A stretch of DNA of 26,107 nt from a virus, in IMG/VR virus record IMGVR_UViG_3300021090_000098, positions 1-26,107 of that record. One strand, given 5' to 3'. Shown piece after piece: positions 1 to 7,565 of this stretch. Numbering within the stretch: position 1 is the first letter of the stretch; every line of letters starts with the position of its first letter. The position numbers were made by a program, and so were the translations under genes. The notes beneath the pieces were generated by a model. The model had not been told where the DNA came from and searched no databases. It saw only the letters and a program-made list of their open reading frames with translations.

Positions 1-3
1 ATA

Positions 4-909
4 ATGATCAAATCAATCACTATAACAAATCATTTATCTGAATCTGTTGTCCTAACTTTGAGGAGCCCAGAGCAATCTGGGTTCTTCATTAAGGGGGTTG
101 ATGGGTTGGGCCCGGTCAAGGCAACAATTAATGTGACCGAGTCTTTAGCATTAGATGGGGGTAGGTATAACTCAGCAAGACAAACCCTTAGAAATATTGT
201 ATTTAGTCTTGGCTTTCTTGAGAGCCCGACGATCGAAAACACAAGACATTTGTCTTACAAATATTTTCCTCTTAAGAAACAGATAGAGGTACTCGTCGAG
301 ACAGACATCAGAACGACAAAGATACTGGGGTATGTTGAATCTAATGAACCAATTATATTTAGCAAGCAACAGACTAGTTTAGTATCTGTTATTTGTCCTG
401 ATCCATATTTTCGATCTACTGATGTGGAGCTAGTTGAGTTTGGCTCAACCCTATCTTTGTTCTCGTTTCCGTTTTCAAATGAGTCTTTAACAGAGAGCAT
501 GATCATATTTGGTAATTTGGAATTAGAACCACAGCAAATCATCTACTACACTGGCGACGCTGCAGTCGGTATTAAAATGCATGTTCATGCTTTGGGACCG
601 GTAGGCACAATACATATTTACAACACTGACACTAATCAGCACATGATGATAGATGCTGATGCAATAGCCGCGATAACTGGTTCTTCGATTGTTGCTGGGG
701 ATGATCTGATTATATCCACTGTACGAGGTGATAAGTACCTTCATCTTATTAGAGATGGTGTGACTATAAACGTATTAAATGCTCTTGGTGGGGATGATCC
801 GTGGTTTATTGTTGAGCGAGGAGAAAATAATTTCTATTTCATAGCAGATTCTGGTACTCAATCGTTGACATTTTCGGTTGAATATCAAAACATTTATGAG
901 GGTATTTAA
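4..909 (+). CDS. Distal tail (Dit)-like siphovirus tail protein
   Basis: The 301-aa product resembles the siphovirus distal tail/Sipho_tail family, which forms the ring linking the tail tube to the baseplate. The N-terminal half has the usual run of beta-strand blocks, an 'ILGYVESNE' segment and then an 'ICPDPYF' segment near residue 130, typical of the hinge between the ring domain and the C-terminal galectin-like domain. The C-terminal half (about 150-301) is beta-rich. The next gene, a Gp37-like baseplate protein, begins immediately after its stop, which is the usual Dit then Tal order. The start codon is 4 bases into the window, so its ribosome binding site is not visible. The family call is by recognition, without alignment. 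Confidence 0.75.
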   Translation: MIKSITITNHLSESVVLTLRSPEQSGFFIKGVDGLGPVKATINVTESLALDGGRYNSARQTLRNIVFSLGFLESPTIENTRHLSYKYFPLKKQIEVLVETDIRTTKILGYVESNEPIIFSKQQTSLVSVICPDPYFRSTDVELVEFGSTLSLFSFPFSNESLTESMIIFGNLELEPQQIIYYTGDAAVGIKMHVHALGPVGTIHIYNTDTNQHMMIDADAIAAITGSSIVAGDDLIISTVRGDKYLHLIRDGVTINVLNALGGDDPWFIVERGENNFYFIADSGTQSLTFSVEYQNIYEGI

Positions 910-1980
910 ATGGAATTAATAGTATTAAATACCCAATTTGTTAAAGTAAATGTTCTTGATGTTGTCGACTCTCTTATTTGGACAGATCGATACTCTAAAG
1001 CTGGAGATTTTGAGATCTATACCAAAGCAACCATTTCTTATATTCAAATGTTGCAAGAGGATTACTATTTATCATTTATTAGCTCTGAACATCTTATGAT
1101 CATAGAAACCATAAATCTCAAGACTGACATTGATGATGGAAATAAGTTTGTTGTTAAAGGTCGTTCATTAGAGTCAATCTTAGAACGAAGAATTATTTGG
1201 AAGCAAACAATGTTGAGTGGAAGTCTTCAGGCTGGTATCGAAAAGCTCCTGAACGAGAATGCTATAGCTCCAGAAGATCCAGACAGAAAGATATCTAATT
1301 TAATTTTTGAGGCGTCAACTGATCCTACCGTAACAGCCTTGTCTGTCGATCAACAATATACTGGAGACAATCTCTATACCGTTATACAAGAGCTTTGTCA
1401 GATAAATAAAATTGGTTTTAAGATCACCCTTTCTCCAGAAAACAAATTTATATTTAAACTTTATGCTGGACAAGACAGATCCTTTGACCAAGTTGTTAAT
1501 CCATTTGTATCATTTTCTCCGGATCTAGATAACCTAGCAAACACCAACTATTACCACTCAAAGATTCCACATCGAACTATAACTCTTATTGGTGGTGAAG
1601 GTGAGGGTTCAGATCGAGTAACTGCACAAGCGACTCTTCCAAGTGGTGCAAACACTGAGTTAGATCGTCGAGAAAAGTTTACGGACGCCAGAGATATTTC
1701 TTCTATGGTAGATGGGGTTTCTTTGACCGCTGAGGAATACAATACTCTATTGGTTGAACGAGGACTATTGAGTTTGTTAGAAAATCAGGCTATTTCCTCA
1801 TTTGATGGGATAGTTGATCCCGAGACAAATTATATTTATGGTGTAGACTTTTTCATCGGTGATATTGTTCAAATAGCCAATGAGTATGGTCTGCAGGGAA
1901 AAACCCGAGTTACTGAATTAGTATTCTCAGAAGATTTGACTGGCGTTGACACATATCCCACGTTCGAAATGATTCAATAA
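910..1980 (+). CDS. Siphovirus ReqiPepy6 Gp37-like baseplate/tail protein
   Basis: The 356-aa product matches the Sipho_Gp37 family: an N-terminal 'DSLIWTDRYSKAGDFEIY' block (about residues 21-38), a 'VVKGRSLESILERR' block near 80-93, and a C-terminal 'GVDFFIGDIVQI' block followed by 'VTELVFSED'. These proteins take the Tal/baseplate hub position under the Dit ring. The ATG abuts the TAA of the upstream gene, so translation is probably coupled; only a weak GAGGG lies upstream. No separate peptidase or lysin domain is visible, so a cell-wall-degrading role cannot be claimed. Confidence 0.78.
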   Translation: MELIVLNTQFVKVNVLDVVDSLIWTDRYSKAGDFEIYTKATISYIQMLQEDYYLSFISSEHLMIIETINLKTDIDDGNKFVVKGRSLESILERRIIWKQTMLSGSLQAGIEKLLNENAIAPEDPDRKISNLIFEASTDPTVTALSVDQQYTGDNLYTVIQELCQINKIGFKITLSPENKFIFKLYAGQDRSFDQVVNPFVSFSPDLDNLANTNYYHSKIPHRTITLIGGEGEGSDRVTAQATLPSGANTELDRREKFTDARDISSMVDGVSLTAEEYNTLLVERGLLSLLENQAISSFDGIVDPETNYIYGVDFFIGDIVQIANEYGLQGKTRVTELVFSEDLTGVDTYPTFEMIQ

Positions 1981-1992
1981 AGGAGAAAGAAT

Positions 1993-2538
1993 ATGACCGT
2001 AACTTATGGTTTTTATAACTCAGTAGGTGGAGATCGTACCTACGATGCTGTTCAATTATCAAGCATCTTTGATGGTGTAATCACCGATGGGGTATTTGAA
2101 ATGGTTGGTGATGGTCTGATTGTTGCTGATGGTTCTGGTTTGGGTATTGTTGTTGGAACAGGAAAAGCCTGGTTCAATCATACCTGGACAGTCAATGATG
2201 CTGATTTGGGTTTAACACTGGATGCTGCTGATATAGTTAATCCAAGAATTGACACTGTTATTATCGAGGTTGATGCATCTATAGGAGTTAGAGCAAATTC
2301 GATTAAGATAGTAACGGGAATTCCAGGAGCTGTTCCGGCAGAACCAACTTTATTAAACACAGAAGAAATACATCAATATCCACTAGCTCATATTTACCTT
2401 GGTGCAGGAGTATCGGAGATTGTTCCTGGTGACATAACAAATCTTATTGGTTCTGTCTATTGCCCATTTGTTACCGTGCCACAAGCAGGTACGGTAGGTG
2501 GTAGTGCTTCTATTCTAGAACTTCAAGTATTTTCTTAA
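1993..2538 (+). CDS. Putative baseplate or receptor-binding virion protein
   Basis: The 181-aa protein begins with 'YGFYNSVGGDRTYDA', a start common in phage baseplate and tail-appendage proteins, and continues with beta-strand repeats such as 'GLGIVVGTGKAWFNHTW' and a 'HQYPLAHIYLGAG' block. Similar N-terminal modules attach fibres or receptor-binding domains to the baseplate. The start has a textbook AAAGGAG 7 bases upstream and follows the Gp37-like gene directly. The exact family and receptor are unknown; the structural role is inferred from position and sequence style. Confidence 0.6.
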   Translation: MTVTYGFYNSVGGDRTYDAVQLSSIFDGVITDGVFEMVGDGLIVADGSGLGIVVGTGKAWFNHTWTVNDADLGLTLDAADIVNPRIDTVIIEVDASIGVRANSIKIVTGIPGAVPAEPTLLNTEEIHQYPLAHIYLGAGVSEIVPGDITNLIGSVYCPFVTVPQAGTVGGSASILELQVFS

Positions 2539-2548
2539 GGAGAAGAAT

Positions 2549-2902
2549 ATGGCTTCATATAACAAATTAAAACTGTCCGGTTCAGCGAATGGCAGACAAA
2601 TTAAGATTGGTGCTGTCGCAACGCCAGGAACACTTATTCATACGGCTGTTGCTGGTATAGTTGATATGGATGAGATTTGGGTATACGCTACAAATAACCA
2701 CACTGCGTCTTTAGCTTTGATTATTGAATATGGTGGTGTCTCAAGTCCTGACGATCTTATTCAAATGTCCATTCCATCAAAGACTGGTTTATTCTTGGTC
2801 ATTCCTGGTTTCCTTTTGAATAATGGTCTAATTGTGCGGGCATATGCTCAAACTACGAATCTTCTTAGCCTTTCTGGATGGGTTAATAGGATCACAGCGT
2901 AA
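2549..2902 (+). CDS. Small virion-associated protein, unknown family
   Basis: The 117-aa, beta-rich protein has small and hydrophobic residues alternating across its length and no cysteine or membrane segment. It starts after AAGGAG at 2538-2543, 10 bases beyond the preceding stop, and lies inside the tail-tip gene block. It may be a decoration or fibre-tip domain of jelly-roll type. I do not recognise a named family; the virion assignment rests on position. Confidence 0.55.
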   Translation: MASYNKLKLSGSANGRQIKIGAVATPGTLIHTAVAGIVDMDEIWVYATNNHTASLALIIEYGGVSSPDDLIQMSIPSKTGLFLVIPGFLLNNGLIVRAYAQTTNLLSLSGWVNRITA

Positions 2903-2906
2903 TAGA

Positions 2907-3041
2907 ATGGCTGACACCAAGAAAGTAACTAAGAAAAAACCTAAGTTGGAAATTCTCACCTCTAAATATCTCACCCCACCAAAACGAACCAAACCAAATC
3001 ACGAGAATCTTTCATCCAAATTCTTACCAAAAAATAAATAG
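2907..3041 (+). CDS. Small lysine-rich hypothetical protein
   Basis: A 44-aa, very basic protein with two partly similar halves: 'LTSKYLTPPKRTK' and 'LSSKFLPKNK'. The ATG at 2907 is preferred over an upstream in-frame start at 2832 because that extension would lie within the previous gene. The ribosome binding site is weak, so coupling to the upstream gene 4 bases away is likely. No function is recognised; the lysine and proline content suggests an unstructured nucleic-acid-binding or linker peptide. Confidence 0.5.
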   Translation: MADTKKVTKKKPKLEILTSKYLTPPKRTKPNHENLSSKFLPKNK

Positions 3042-3057
3042 ACAGGAGGTTAACATC

Positions 3058-3939
3058 ATGCCCGTAGGTAATGTAAAACGATCAGTTCTTCGAGAACCTG
3101 GTGCATTAGATGGTGTTGAGGGGGTTGTGTATATTCCACCGCCTCCAGAGTCTTACTTAATAACATATTTGGTTATTGCTGCTGGTGGTGGAGGAGGATC
3201 TGGTGGGGGTGCTACTGCTGGTGGTGGAGGTGGTGGGGGTGGATTTCTAACAGCATCCAATATCACTTTAATACCAGGAACTCTATATAACATAGTTGTT
3301 GGATTGGGTGGAGGACCAGATTATAATGGAGAAAATTCTATATTTGCAGCTTTTGCTACTTGTATAGGAGGTGGCAAGGGTGCAAAACTTGGTGCCAATG
3401 CTTCTATTGGTGGATCTGGTGGTGGAGGCGGTGGATTAGTTGGATCTAATGAGATTGGTGCTGCTGGAACGGTCGGACAAGGTAATTCCGGAGGAAATGG
3501 TAGCGATTCAAATGAAGCTGGAGGTGGTGGGGGTGGTGCTGGTGGTGCTGGACTAAATAATAGTACTGGTACCGGAGGAGATGGTGGTCCTGGAACTGTC
3601 TCTAACATAACCGGCGCAAATCAAACGTTTTCTGGTGGTGGGGGTGGTGCAGGAAATAGCGAGGCTAGCGGATATGGTGGTAATGGTGGTGCTGGTGGTG
3701 GGGGTAGAGGAGCTGGCGAACTAAGTCAACTTTCTCCTACAAATGGTGGAGCTAATACCGGTGGCGGTGGAGGCGGTGGAACGGCTCATATGGGTACTGG
3801 TGGAGGTGGATCTGGTATTGTTATTTTAAGAATTCCAACTGCTAGTTATTCCGGTCTTGTCACGGGATCGCCAATAGTTACAATTGATGGTGGTTTCAAA
3901 GTTGTCAAATTCATTAATAGCGGAAGTTATACCGCATAG
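3058..3939 (+). CDS. Glycine-rich tail fibre / adhesin-like protein
   Basis: The 293-aa product has a short N-terminal head (about 1-35), then roughly 200 residues dominated by runs of glycine with interspersed alanine, serine and asparagine, and a C-terminal 'GIVILRIPT' strand followed by a small beta domain. This arrangement is typical of phage glycine-rich fibre domains and related bacterial Gly-rich surface proteins, which can form polyglycine type II sheets. A perfect AGGAGG precedes the start. The repetitive GGT/GGA codons raise local GC and produce a spurious proline-rich reverse-strand ORF. Confidence 0.68.
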   Translation: MPVGNVKRSVLREPGALDGVEGVVYIPPPPESYLITYLVIAAGGGGGSGGGATAGGGGGGGGFLTASNITLIPGTLYNIVVGLGGGPDYNGENSIFAAFATCIGGGKGAKLGANASIGGSGGGGGGLVGSNEIGAAGTVGQGNSGGNGSDSNEAGGGGGGAGGAGLNNSTGTGGDGGPGTVSNITGANQTFSGGGGGAGNSEASGYGGNGGAGGGGRGAGELSQLSPTNGGANTGGGGGGGTAHMGTGGGGSGIVILRIPTASYSGLVTGSPIVTIDGGFKVVKFINSGSYTA

Positions 3940-3949
3940 GAGAATCCTA

Positions 3950-5347
3950 ATGGCAGACTTATCTAGAAGCGTTAGAGGAAGAAGGCGTCCAAGAAATCCT
4001 GGTCAATTGGATCTTGTAACGAAAAAAAGTGATTTTGATAACTATACAACATCTCTTCTTAAATTCAATGGAACTGATGGATCAGCCGTTTTTACTGATG
4101 AGATTGGCAGCATTTGGACTGCTGGTGGTAATGCACAACTAGACACAGCTCAAAAAAGATTTGAAACTGCATCAGCATTATTTGATGGCACGGGTGATTA
4201 TATATTAGGGGATGGGAGTGGTAACTTTGTTTTTGGTACTGGTGACTTCACAATAGATTTTTGGATAAGATTTAACACCATCCCAGCAACATTGATATCA
4301 ATATATGATCATAGACCAGCCAGTGGGTCTGGTCCTTATCCTCTATTCTATTACGATAATGTGTCGGGAAAGCTTAAATATCATGATGGAGTAACAGATC
4401 GAATTACTTCCACTACAACTCCAATCGTTCTGATATGGTATCACATAGCTTTAACAAAATCAGGAACAAGTCTTAAGTTGTTTATAAATGGTATACAAGA
4501 AGGATCTACATATACCGATTCAAACAATTATGGTCTAGGAGCTCTTAGACCGGCTATTGGTATTCATGGTCCAACTCTTAGTAGTTATCCTTTCAATGGC
4601 TGGATTGATGAATATCGAGTTAGCTTGGGAATTGCTCGATGGACGGCAAATTTTACTCCACCAGGTTATTCTTACAATGGTTTAAATTTAATAGACGATG
4701 CATTTACTACTTCGTTGTTACACTTTAATGGAGCAGACGCAACAATAAATTTCTTTGATGAGGGTGGACCATGTTGGTCCAGGGTTGGTGTTACACAGAT
4801 TGATACTGCTCAATCCAAATTTGGAGGATCGTCTCTATTATTTAATGGTACAACAGATCTTCTATATACAAATAATAACTACACGAATTTTACTTTTGGT
4901 ACTGGTGACTTCACAATAGATTTTTGGGTGCGACTTGCCTCAATAACACCATTACAAATAATCTATGATTCTCGAGCACCTAGTCCTATTGGTGGTTATC
5001 CTGTTGTCTATTATGATAATGTGTCGGGAAAATTTATCTTTTATAATAATGCGACACTAATGACGGGAACAACAACAGTTGCAGCTAATACCTGGTATCA
5101 TATAGCCGTGACAAGAGCAGGAACAGTTACTAAATTATTTGTAAATGGCGTGCAGGAAGCTATCAATAATAGTGATTCTAGTAACTATCTTGTCGGAACT
5201 CTTAGGCCTATTCTTGGTGTTGCAGGAACAACAGGAAATAGTTATTATTTCGGTGGTTGGATTGATGAGCTTCGAGTTAGCAAAGGTATTGCACGTTGGA
5301 CAGCTAACTTTACTCCTCCGACAGCGGAATATGCGCCACCGCCATAA
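3950..5347 (+). CDS. Tail protein with two LamG-like (concanavalin A-fold) domains
   Basis: The start at 3950 follows TAGGAG and the stop of the fibre gene; an upstream in-frame ATG at 3884 lies inside that gene and is rejected. The 465-aa protein has a basic N-terminus and two copies of a LamG/concanavalin-like domain (about residues 30-245 and 250-460). Each contains 'FGTGDFTIDFW', 'LFINGIQE' or 'LFVNGVQE', and 'RWTANFTPP'. Such domains bind carbohydrates, fitting a receptor-binding role at the tail tip. The repeats share long identical nucleotide runs (for example 4231-4264 and 4894-4927), indicating fairly recent duplication. Confidence 0.78.
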   Translation: MADLSRSVRGRRRPRNPGQLDLVTKKSDFDNYTTSLLKFNGTDGSAVFTDEIGSIWTAGGNAQLDTAQKRFETASALFDGTGDYILGDGSGNFVFGTGDFTIDFWIRFNTIPATLISIYDHRPASGSGPYPLFYYDNVSGKLKYHDGVTDRITSTTTPIVLIWYHIALTKSGTSLKLFINGIQEGSTYTDSNNYGLGALRPAIGIHGPTLSSYPFNGWIDEYRVSLGIARWTANFTPPGYSYNGLNLIDDAFTTSLLHFNGADATINFFDEGGPCWSRVGVTQIDTAQSKFGGSSLLFNGTTDLLYTNNNYTNFTFGTGDFTIDFWVRLASITPLQIIYDSRAPSPIGGYPVVYYDNVSGKFIFYNNATLMTGTTTVAANTWYHIAVTRAGTVTKLFVNGVQEAINNSDSSNYLVGTLRPILGVAGTTGNSYYFGGWIDELRVSKGIARWTANFTPPTAEYAPPP

Positions 5348-5373
5348 AAGCTTGAAAATGGAGAAAGGATAAT

Positions 5374-5730
5374 ATGAATGATATAACAAGTGTGCAAATT
5401 CTACAGATTATTATCCCGGTTGTAATCGCGGTAATAACATCCTCAGGTTTCTGGATATTTGTTGGATCTCGAAGAGATCGGAAAGGATATCAAACTGAAC
5501 TTCTAGTTGGTCTTGCCCACGATCGAATAGTATCTCTTGGTATGGCTTTTGTTACCAGAGGCTGGATCACGCAAGACGAATATGAGAATCTAAATCTATA
5601 TTTATACAGACCTTATGAGAAGATGGGTGGAAATGGGTCTGTACGTCGAATTATGTTGGAGGTCGATAAGCTTCCAATCAGAAGAAGCATGAAAATGCTA
5701 GAAAAACCAACAGGAGATACGCAACAATGA
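5374..5730 (+). CDS. Holin-like membrane protein
   Basis: The 118-aa protein has one N-terminal hydrophobic helix (about residues 8-30, 'IIIPVVIAVITSSGFWIFV') followed by a charged helical cytoplasmic part containing 'YRPYEKMGGNGSVRR'. Proteins of this shape are usually placed next to lysis genes in Gram-positive phages and called holins or antiholins. It overlaps the next holin gene by ATGA, so the two are translationally coupled. The lysis role is inferred from topology and context. Confidence 0.62.
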   Translation: MNDITSVQILQIIIPVVIAVITSSGFWIFVGSRRDRKGYQTELLVGLAHDRIVSLGMAFVTRGWITQDEYENLNLYLYRPYEKMGGNGSVRRIMLEVDKLPIRRSMKMLEKPTGDTQQ

Positions 5731-6224
5731 TTCTTACAAACAGGAACTACGATATTCTAAAATGGATCACTTTGGTCCTTTTGCCTTCACTTTCGGTTTT
5801 ATATTTGGCCCTATCCCAGGTATGGACGTTGCCTTTTGGAACCGAGGTTGTTGGTACGCTTTCAATAATTTCCCTCTTTCTTGCTGCTTTGCTTGGAATC
5901 TCAACAAGCTCCTTCAGAGTGAGAAATCCAATGTATCGTTTGGCTTTTGTAAAGCTTAGTGATAAAGCGGAATCAAATTGGGTTTTACCAAACAATACTT
6001 ATGAGATTCTTACCTGGATTGCACAGATTCTTCTTCCTGCCCTATCCGCAGCATATTTTGGCCTTTCACAAATTTGGGGTTTTCCCTATGGTGATCAGGT
6101 TGTTGGAACGCTAATGGCCATTGATGCTTTTCTTGGTATGTTGTTGGGCTTCAGTACAGCGCAATTTCACAAAAGTGTGGCTATTTCATCTGTTGAATGG
6201 CCTGAAGCTAGACTTGTCCCTTAA
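5727..6224 (+). CDS. Phage holin with two tandem holin domains
   Basis: The 165-aa protein consists of two copies of the same holin module. Copy 1 (about residues 6-64) and copy 2 (about 91-150) share the pattern N-x-Y-(D/E)-I-L-x-W-I, L-L-P-x-L-S, L-S-Q-(V/I)-W, P-(F/Y)-G and VVGTL. Each copy supplies two membrane helices, giving four predicted helices rather than the usual two. Holins form the membrane lesions that end infection. The start codon overlaps the upstream stop. No endolysin lies beside it in this window. Confidence 0.78.
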   Translation: MILTNRNYDILKWITLVLLPSLSVLYLALSQVWTLPFGTEVVGTLSIISLFLAALLGISTSSFRVRNPMYRLAFVKLSDKAESNWVLPNNTYEILTWIAQILLPALSAAYFGLSQIWGFPYGDQVVGTLMAIDAFLGMLLGFSTAQFHKSVAISSVEWPEARLVP

Positions 6225-6228
6225 CTCC

Positions 6229-6253
6229 TCGCAGCCTTTACGTATCCTATAAT
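6229..6253 (+). promoter_or_regulatory. Phage promoter P1 (TCGCA...TATAAT family)
   Basis: TCGCA at 6229-6233 and TATAAT at 6248-6253, upstream of the 96-aa gene at 6280. The spacer (CCTTTACGTATCC) is the most diverged of the family. Confidence 0.75.
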
Positions 6254-6279
6254 GAAACCAATCTTGAAAAGGAGATAAA

Positions 6280-6570
6280 ATGGATACAATAATGTTTAGA
6301 CCGAAAGGGCTAAGGGCATTGGATGATGAGATCGAACGATTAGTTCGTACGCTTGTAAATACGAGTGCAGTAAGTAAAGATTATGTTATAATATCAGAAA
6401 ATCTGAAGGTACTATGTGAAGCAAGAGAACGAAAGAACTCAAGGGACATTAGTAACGAAGCAATTCTGAGCGTTGTGACATCAATAGTTAGCTTACTGAT
6501 CGTACTCAAGTTCGAACAGTTGGACGTGATAACATCCAAAGCATTTAACCTAATACGTTGGAATAAGTAG
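6280..6570 (+). CDS. Small membrane-associated hypothetical protein
   Basis: A 96-aa protein with a charged helical N-terminal two thirds and one hydrophobic segment near residues 66-80 ('ILSVVTSIVSLLIVLKF'), so it is probably anchored in the membrane. It has its own promoter (P1), an AAAAGGAGA site 8 bases before the ATG, and a strong GAAA-loop terminator just downstream, making it a single-gene transcription unit. No family is recognised. Confidence 0.68.
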   Translation: MDTIMFRPKGLRALDDEIERLVRTLVNTSAVSKDYVIISENLKVLCEARERKNSRDISNEAILSVVTSIVSLLIVLKFEQLDVITSKAFNLIRWNK

Positions 6571-6592
6571 CCAATCGAAAAGAAAGATGGTC

Positions 6593-6630
6593 AAGAAGAG
6601 GGATCTAGGAAACTAGGTCTCTCTTCTTTT
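6593..6630 (+). terminator. Intrinsic terminator with GAAA tetraloop
   Basis: A 16-bp stem (6593-6608 with 6613-6628, two G-U pairs) is capped by GAAA and followed by a T-rich stretch. It closes the P1 transcription unit. Confidence 0.85.
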
Positions 6631-6688
6631 CTCGCATTTTAAATATCGTTTTTAAAAAATTCCCCCGGAAGGATTTTTGACTAAACAT

Positions 6689-6713
6689 TCGCAAGATTTA
6701 CATCTCCTATAAT
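6689..6713 (+). promoter_or_regulatory. Phage promoter P2 (TCGCA...TATAAT family)
   Basis: TCGCA at 6689-6693, spacer ending ATTTACATCTCC, TATAAT at 6708-6713. It fires into a region with no open reading frame, namely structured RNA A. Confidence 0.8.
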
Positions 6714-6876
6714 GATAGATAGTCGATGGCGCGATAATGCAAGTGCATTGGAGATTGCACCTTACGAAAGTAAGAAAAGCGGTAAACGCAATGAGCGATG
6801 ATGGCTGATTATCTATCAATATAAGGCTTTAGTAATAAAGACCGATCTGACGTGAGAACGACGGCTTATATTTTTT
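6714..6876 (+). ncRNA. Structured non-coding RNA A (cloverleaf-like plus terminator arm)
   Basis: The stretch between promoters P2 and P3 has no credible gene. An 11-bp closing stem (6714-6724 with 6807-6817, one G-U) encloses several hairpins: AATGC/GCATT, CTTAC/GTAAG with a GAAA loop, and GCG/CGC, giving a cloverleaf-like shape. A second arm begins at AATATAAG (6818-6825), pairs with CTTATATT (6865-6872) and runs into six Ts, so it looks like the terminator. It is not a tRNA: there is no T-loop consensus and the arms have the wrong lengths. The 5' end is uncertain because the closing stem starts right after the -10 box. Confidence 0.65.
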
Positions 6877-6900
6877 CGCAGAAATTACATCTCCTATAAT
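6876..6900 (+). promoter_or_regulatory. Phage promoter P3 (consensus copy)
   Basis: TCGCA at 6876-6880, spacer GAAATTACATCTCC, TATAAT at 6895-6900. It is identical to P4 and P7 over the 25-base core and drives structured RNA B. Confidence 0.82.
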
Positions 6901-7024
6901 GAAGAAGCAATCCCTGAGGGGATGACGAGATATATACTGAGGTCAGGGTTAAAGTCCCCCCCGCTATGACATGAAAGTCATTAAAGTAATAATTGTTTAT
7001 AGATTATTACGCTTCTTCTTTTTT
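6901..7024 (+). ncRNA. Structured non-coding RNA B with possible pseudoknot
   Basis: This lies between promoters P3 and P4 and has no gene. GAAGAAGC (6901-6908) pairs with GCTTCTTC (7011-7018), which runs into six Ts. Inside are CCCTGA/TCAGGG, ATGAC/GTCAT and a perfect GTAATAAT/ATTATTAC hairpin (6986-6993 with 7003-7010). The loop of the first hairpin holds GGGGA, which can pair with the TCCCC downstream and form a pseudoknot. With a normal 6-base discriminator, part of the 5' closing arm would not be transcribed, so the true 5' end needs mapping. It matches no RNA class I know. Confidence 0.65.
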
Positions 7025-7048
7025 CGCAGAAATTACATCTCCTATAAT
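7024..7048 (+). promoter_or_regulatory. Phage promoter P4 (consensus copy)
   Basis: TCGCA at 7024-7028, TATAAT at 7043-7048, same spacer as P3. It drives the 91-aa gene at 7064, leaving a leader of only about 10 bases that is mostly the ribosome binding site. Confidence 0.82.
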
Positions 7049-7063
7049 GAAAAGGAGATTAAA

Positions 7064-7339
7064 ATGAAAAATCTATTTAAGAAAGATAATCTATTGACTA
7101 TTGTCATGCAGATTCCCTTGGATAAAGAAGTTCAATCGTTTATAACCTTTATGGAGATAATATTTAAATATGTTCAAAAGAACAGTGCTATGCACAATAC
7201 TGATGAGTATATTGGTATATTCGAAATAAAGGAAAGTAAATACGAACAATTGACCAAGGAATTAGCAGATAATAATCTACGGATTATCCGAACAAAGGAT
7301 GAATTAGTATTCACCTTACAAAGAGTCGAACCCGCATAG
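7064..7339 (+). CDS. Hypothetical 91-aa protein
   Basis: The ATG at 7064 is chosen because AAAAGGAGA lies 6 bases upstream and promoter P4 just before it. A longer in-frame ORF from 6971 would start inside RNA B and run through P4, so it is rejected. The protein is mixed alpha/beta, with a beta-strand 'LLTIVMQIPL' start and a C-terminal 'LRIIRTKDELVFTLQ', possibly a small ferredoxin-like fold. No family is recognised. Its stop codon lies in the loop and stem of its own terminator. Confidence 0.68.
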   Translation: MKNLFKKDNLLTIVMQIPLDKEVQSFITFMEIIFKYVQKNSAMHNTDEYIGIFEIKESKYEQLTKELADNNLRIIRTKDELVFTLQRVEPA

Positions 7340-7353
7340 GGTTCTTCTTTTTT
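7328..7353 (+). terminator. Intrinsic terminator overlapping the stop codon
   Basis: GAACCC (7328-7333) pairs with GGGTTC (7339-7344) around a 5-base loop, followed by TTCTTTTTT. The TAG stop (7337-7339) spans the loop and stem, so the last codons also encode the terminator. Confidence 0.82.
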
Positions 7354-7377
7354 CGCGAGAATTACATATGCTATAGT
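7353..7377 (+). promoter_or_regulatory. Phage promoter P5 (variant copy)
   Basis: TCGCG at 7353-7357, spacer AGAATTACATATGC, TATAGT at 7372-7377, with an extended -10 TG. It drives the 50-aa gene at 7412. Confidence 0.72.
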
Positions 7378-7411
7378 GAAAGAACAAATCAAAAACTAAA
7401 AGGAAAATCAA

Positions 7412-7564
7412 ATGGCAACAATTGTAATTTTCATGATAAGAATGATGTTAATCTGGACTGAGTCTCGCGAAGAGGTAAAGCACAGATTAATAATCAGGAA
7501 ATGTCGTGACATAAGAGCAAGCATGTCTGTTGAACAGTACGCTAAGTTAATGGCTAGTTATTAA
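7412..7564 (+). CDS. Small basic hypothetical protein (50 aa)
   Basis: The ATG at 7412 follows AAAAGGAAAA. The product begins with a hydrophobic helix 'MATIVIFMIRMMLIW' and continues with a basic, helical tail 'ESREEVKHRLIIRKCRD' ending in 'QYAKLMASY'. It resembles a small amphipathic or membrane-anchored phage peptide. Promoter P5 and a dedicated GAAA-loop terminator make it a single-gene unit. No function is recognised. Confidence 0.6.
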   Translation: MATIVIFMIRMMLIWTESREEVKHRLIIRKCRDIRASMSVEQYAKLMASY

Positions 7565-7565
7565 G

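Noticed and set aside
3321-3608. Proline-rich 95-aa reverse-strand ORF
   Set aside because: It is the antisense of glycine-rich codons in the fibre gene and has no ribosome binding site.
6971-7063. N-terminal extension of the 91-aa gene
   Set aside because: It would start within RNA B and run across promoter P4; the internal ATG at 7064 has the ribosome binding site.
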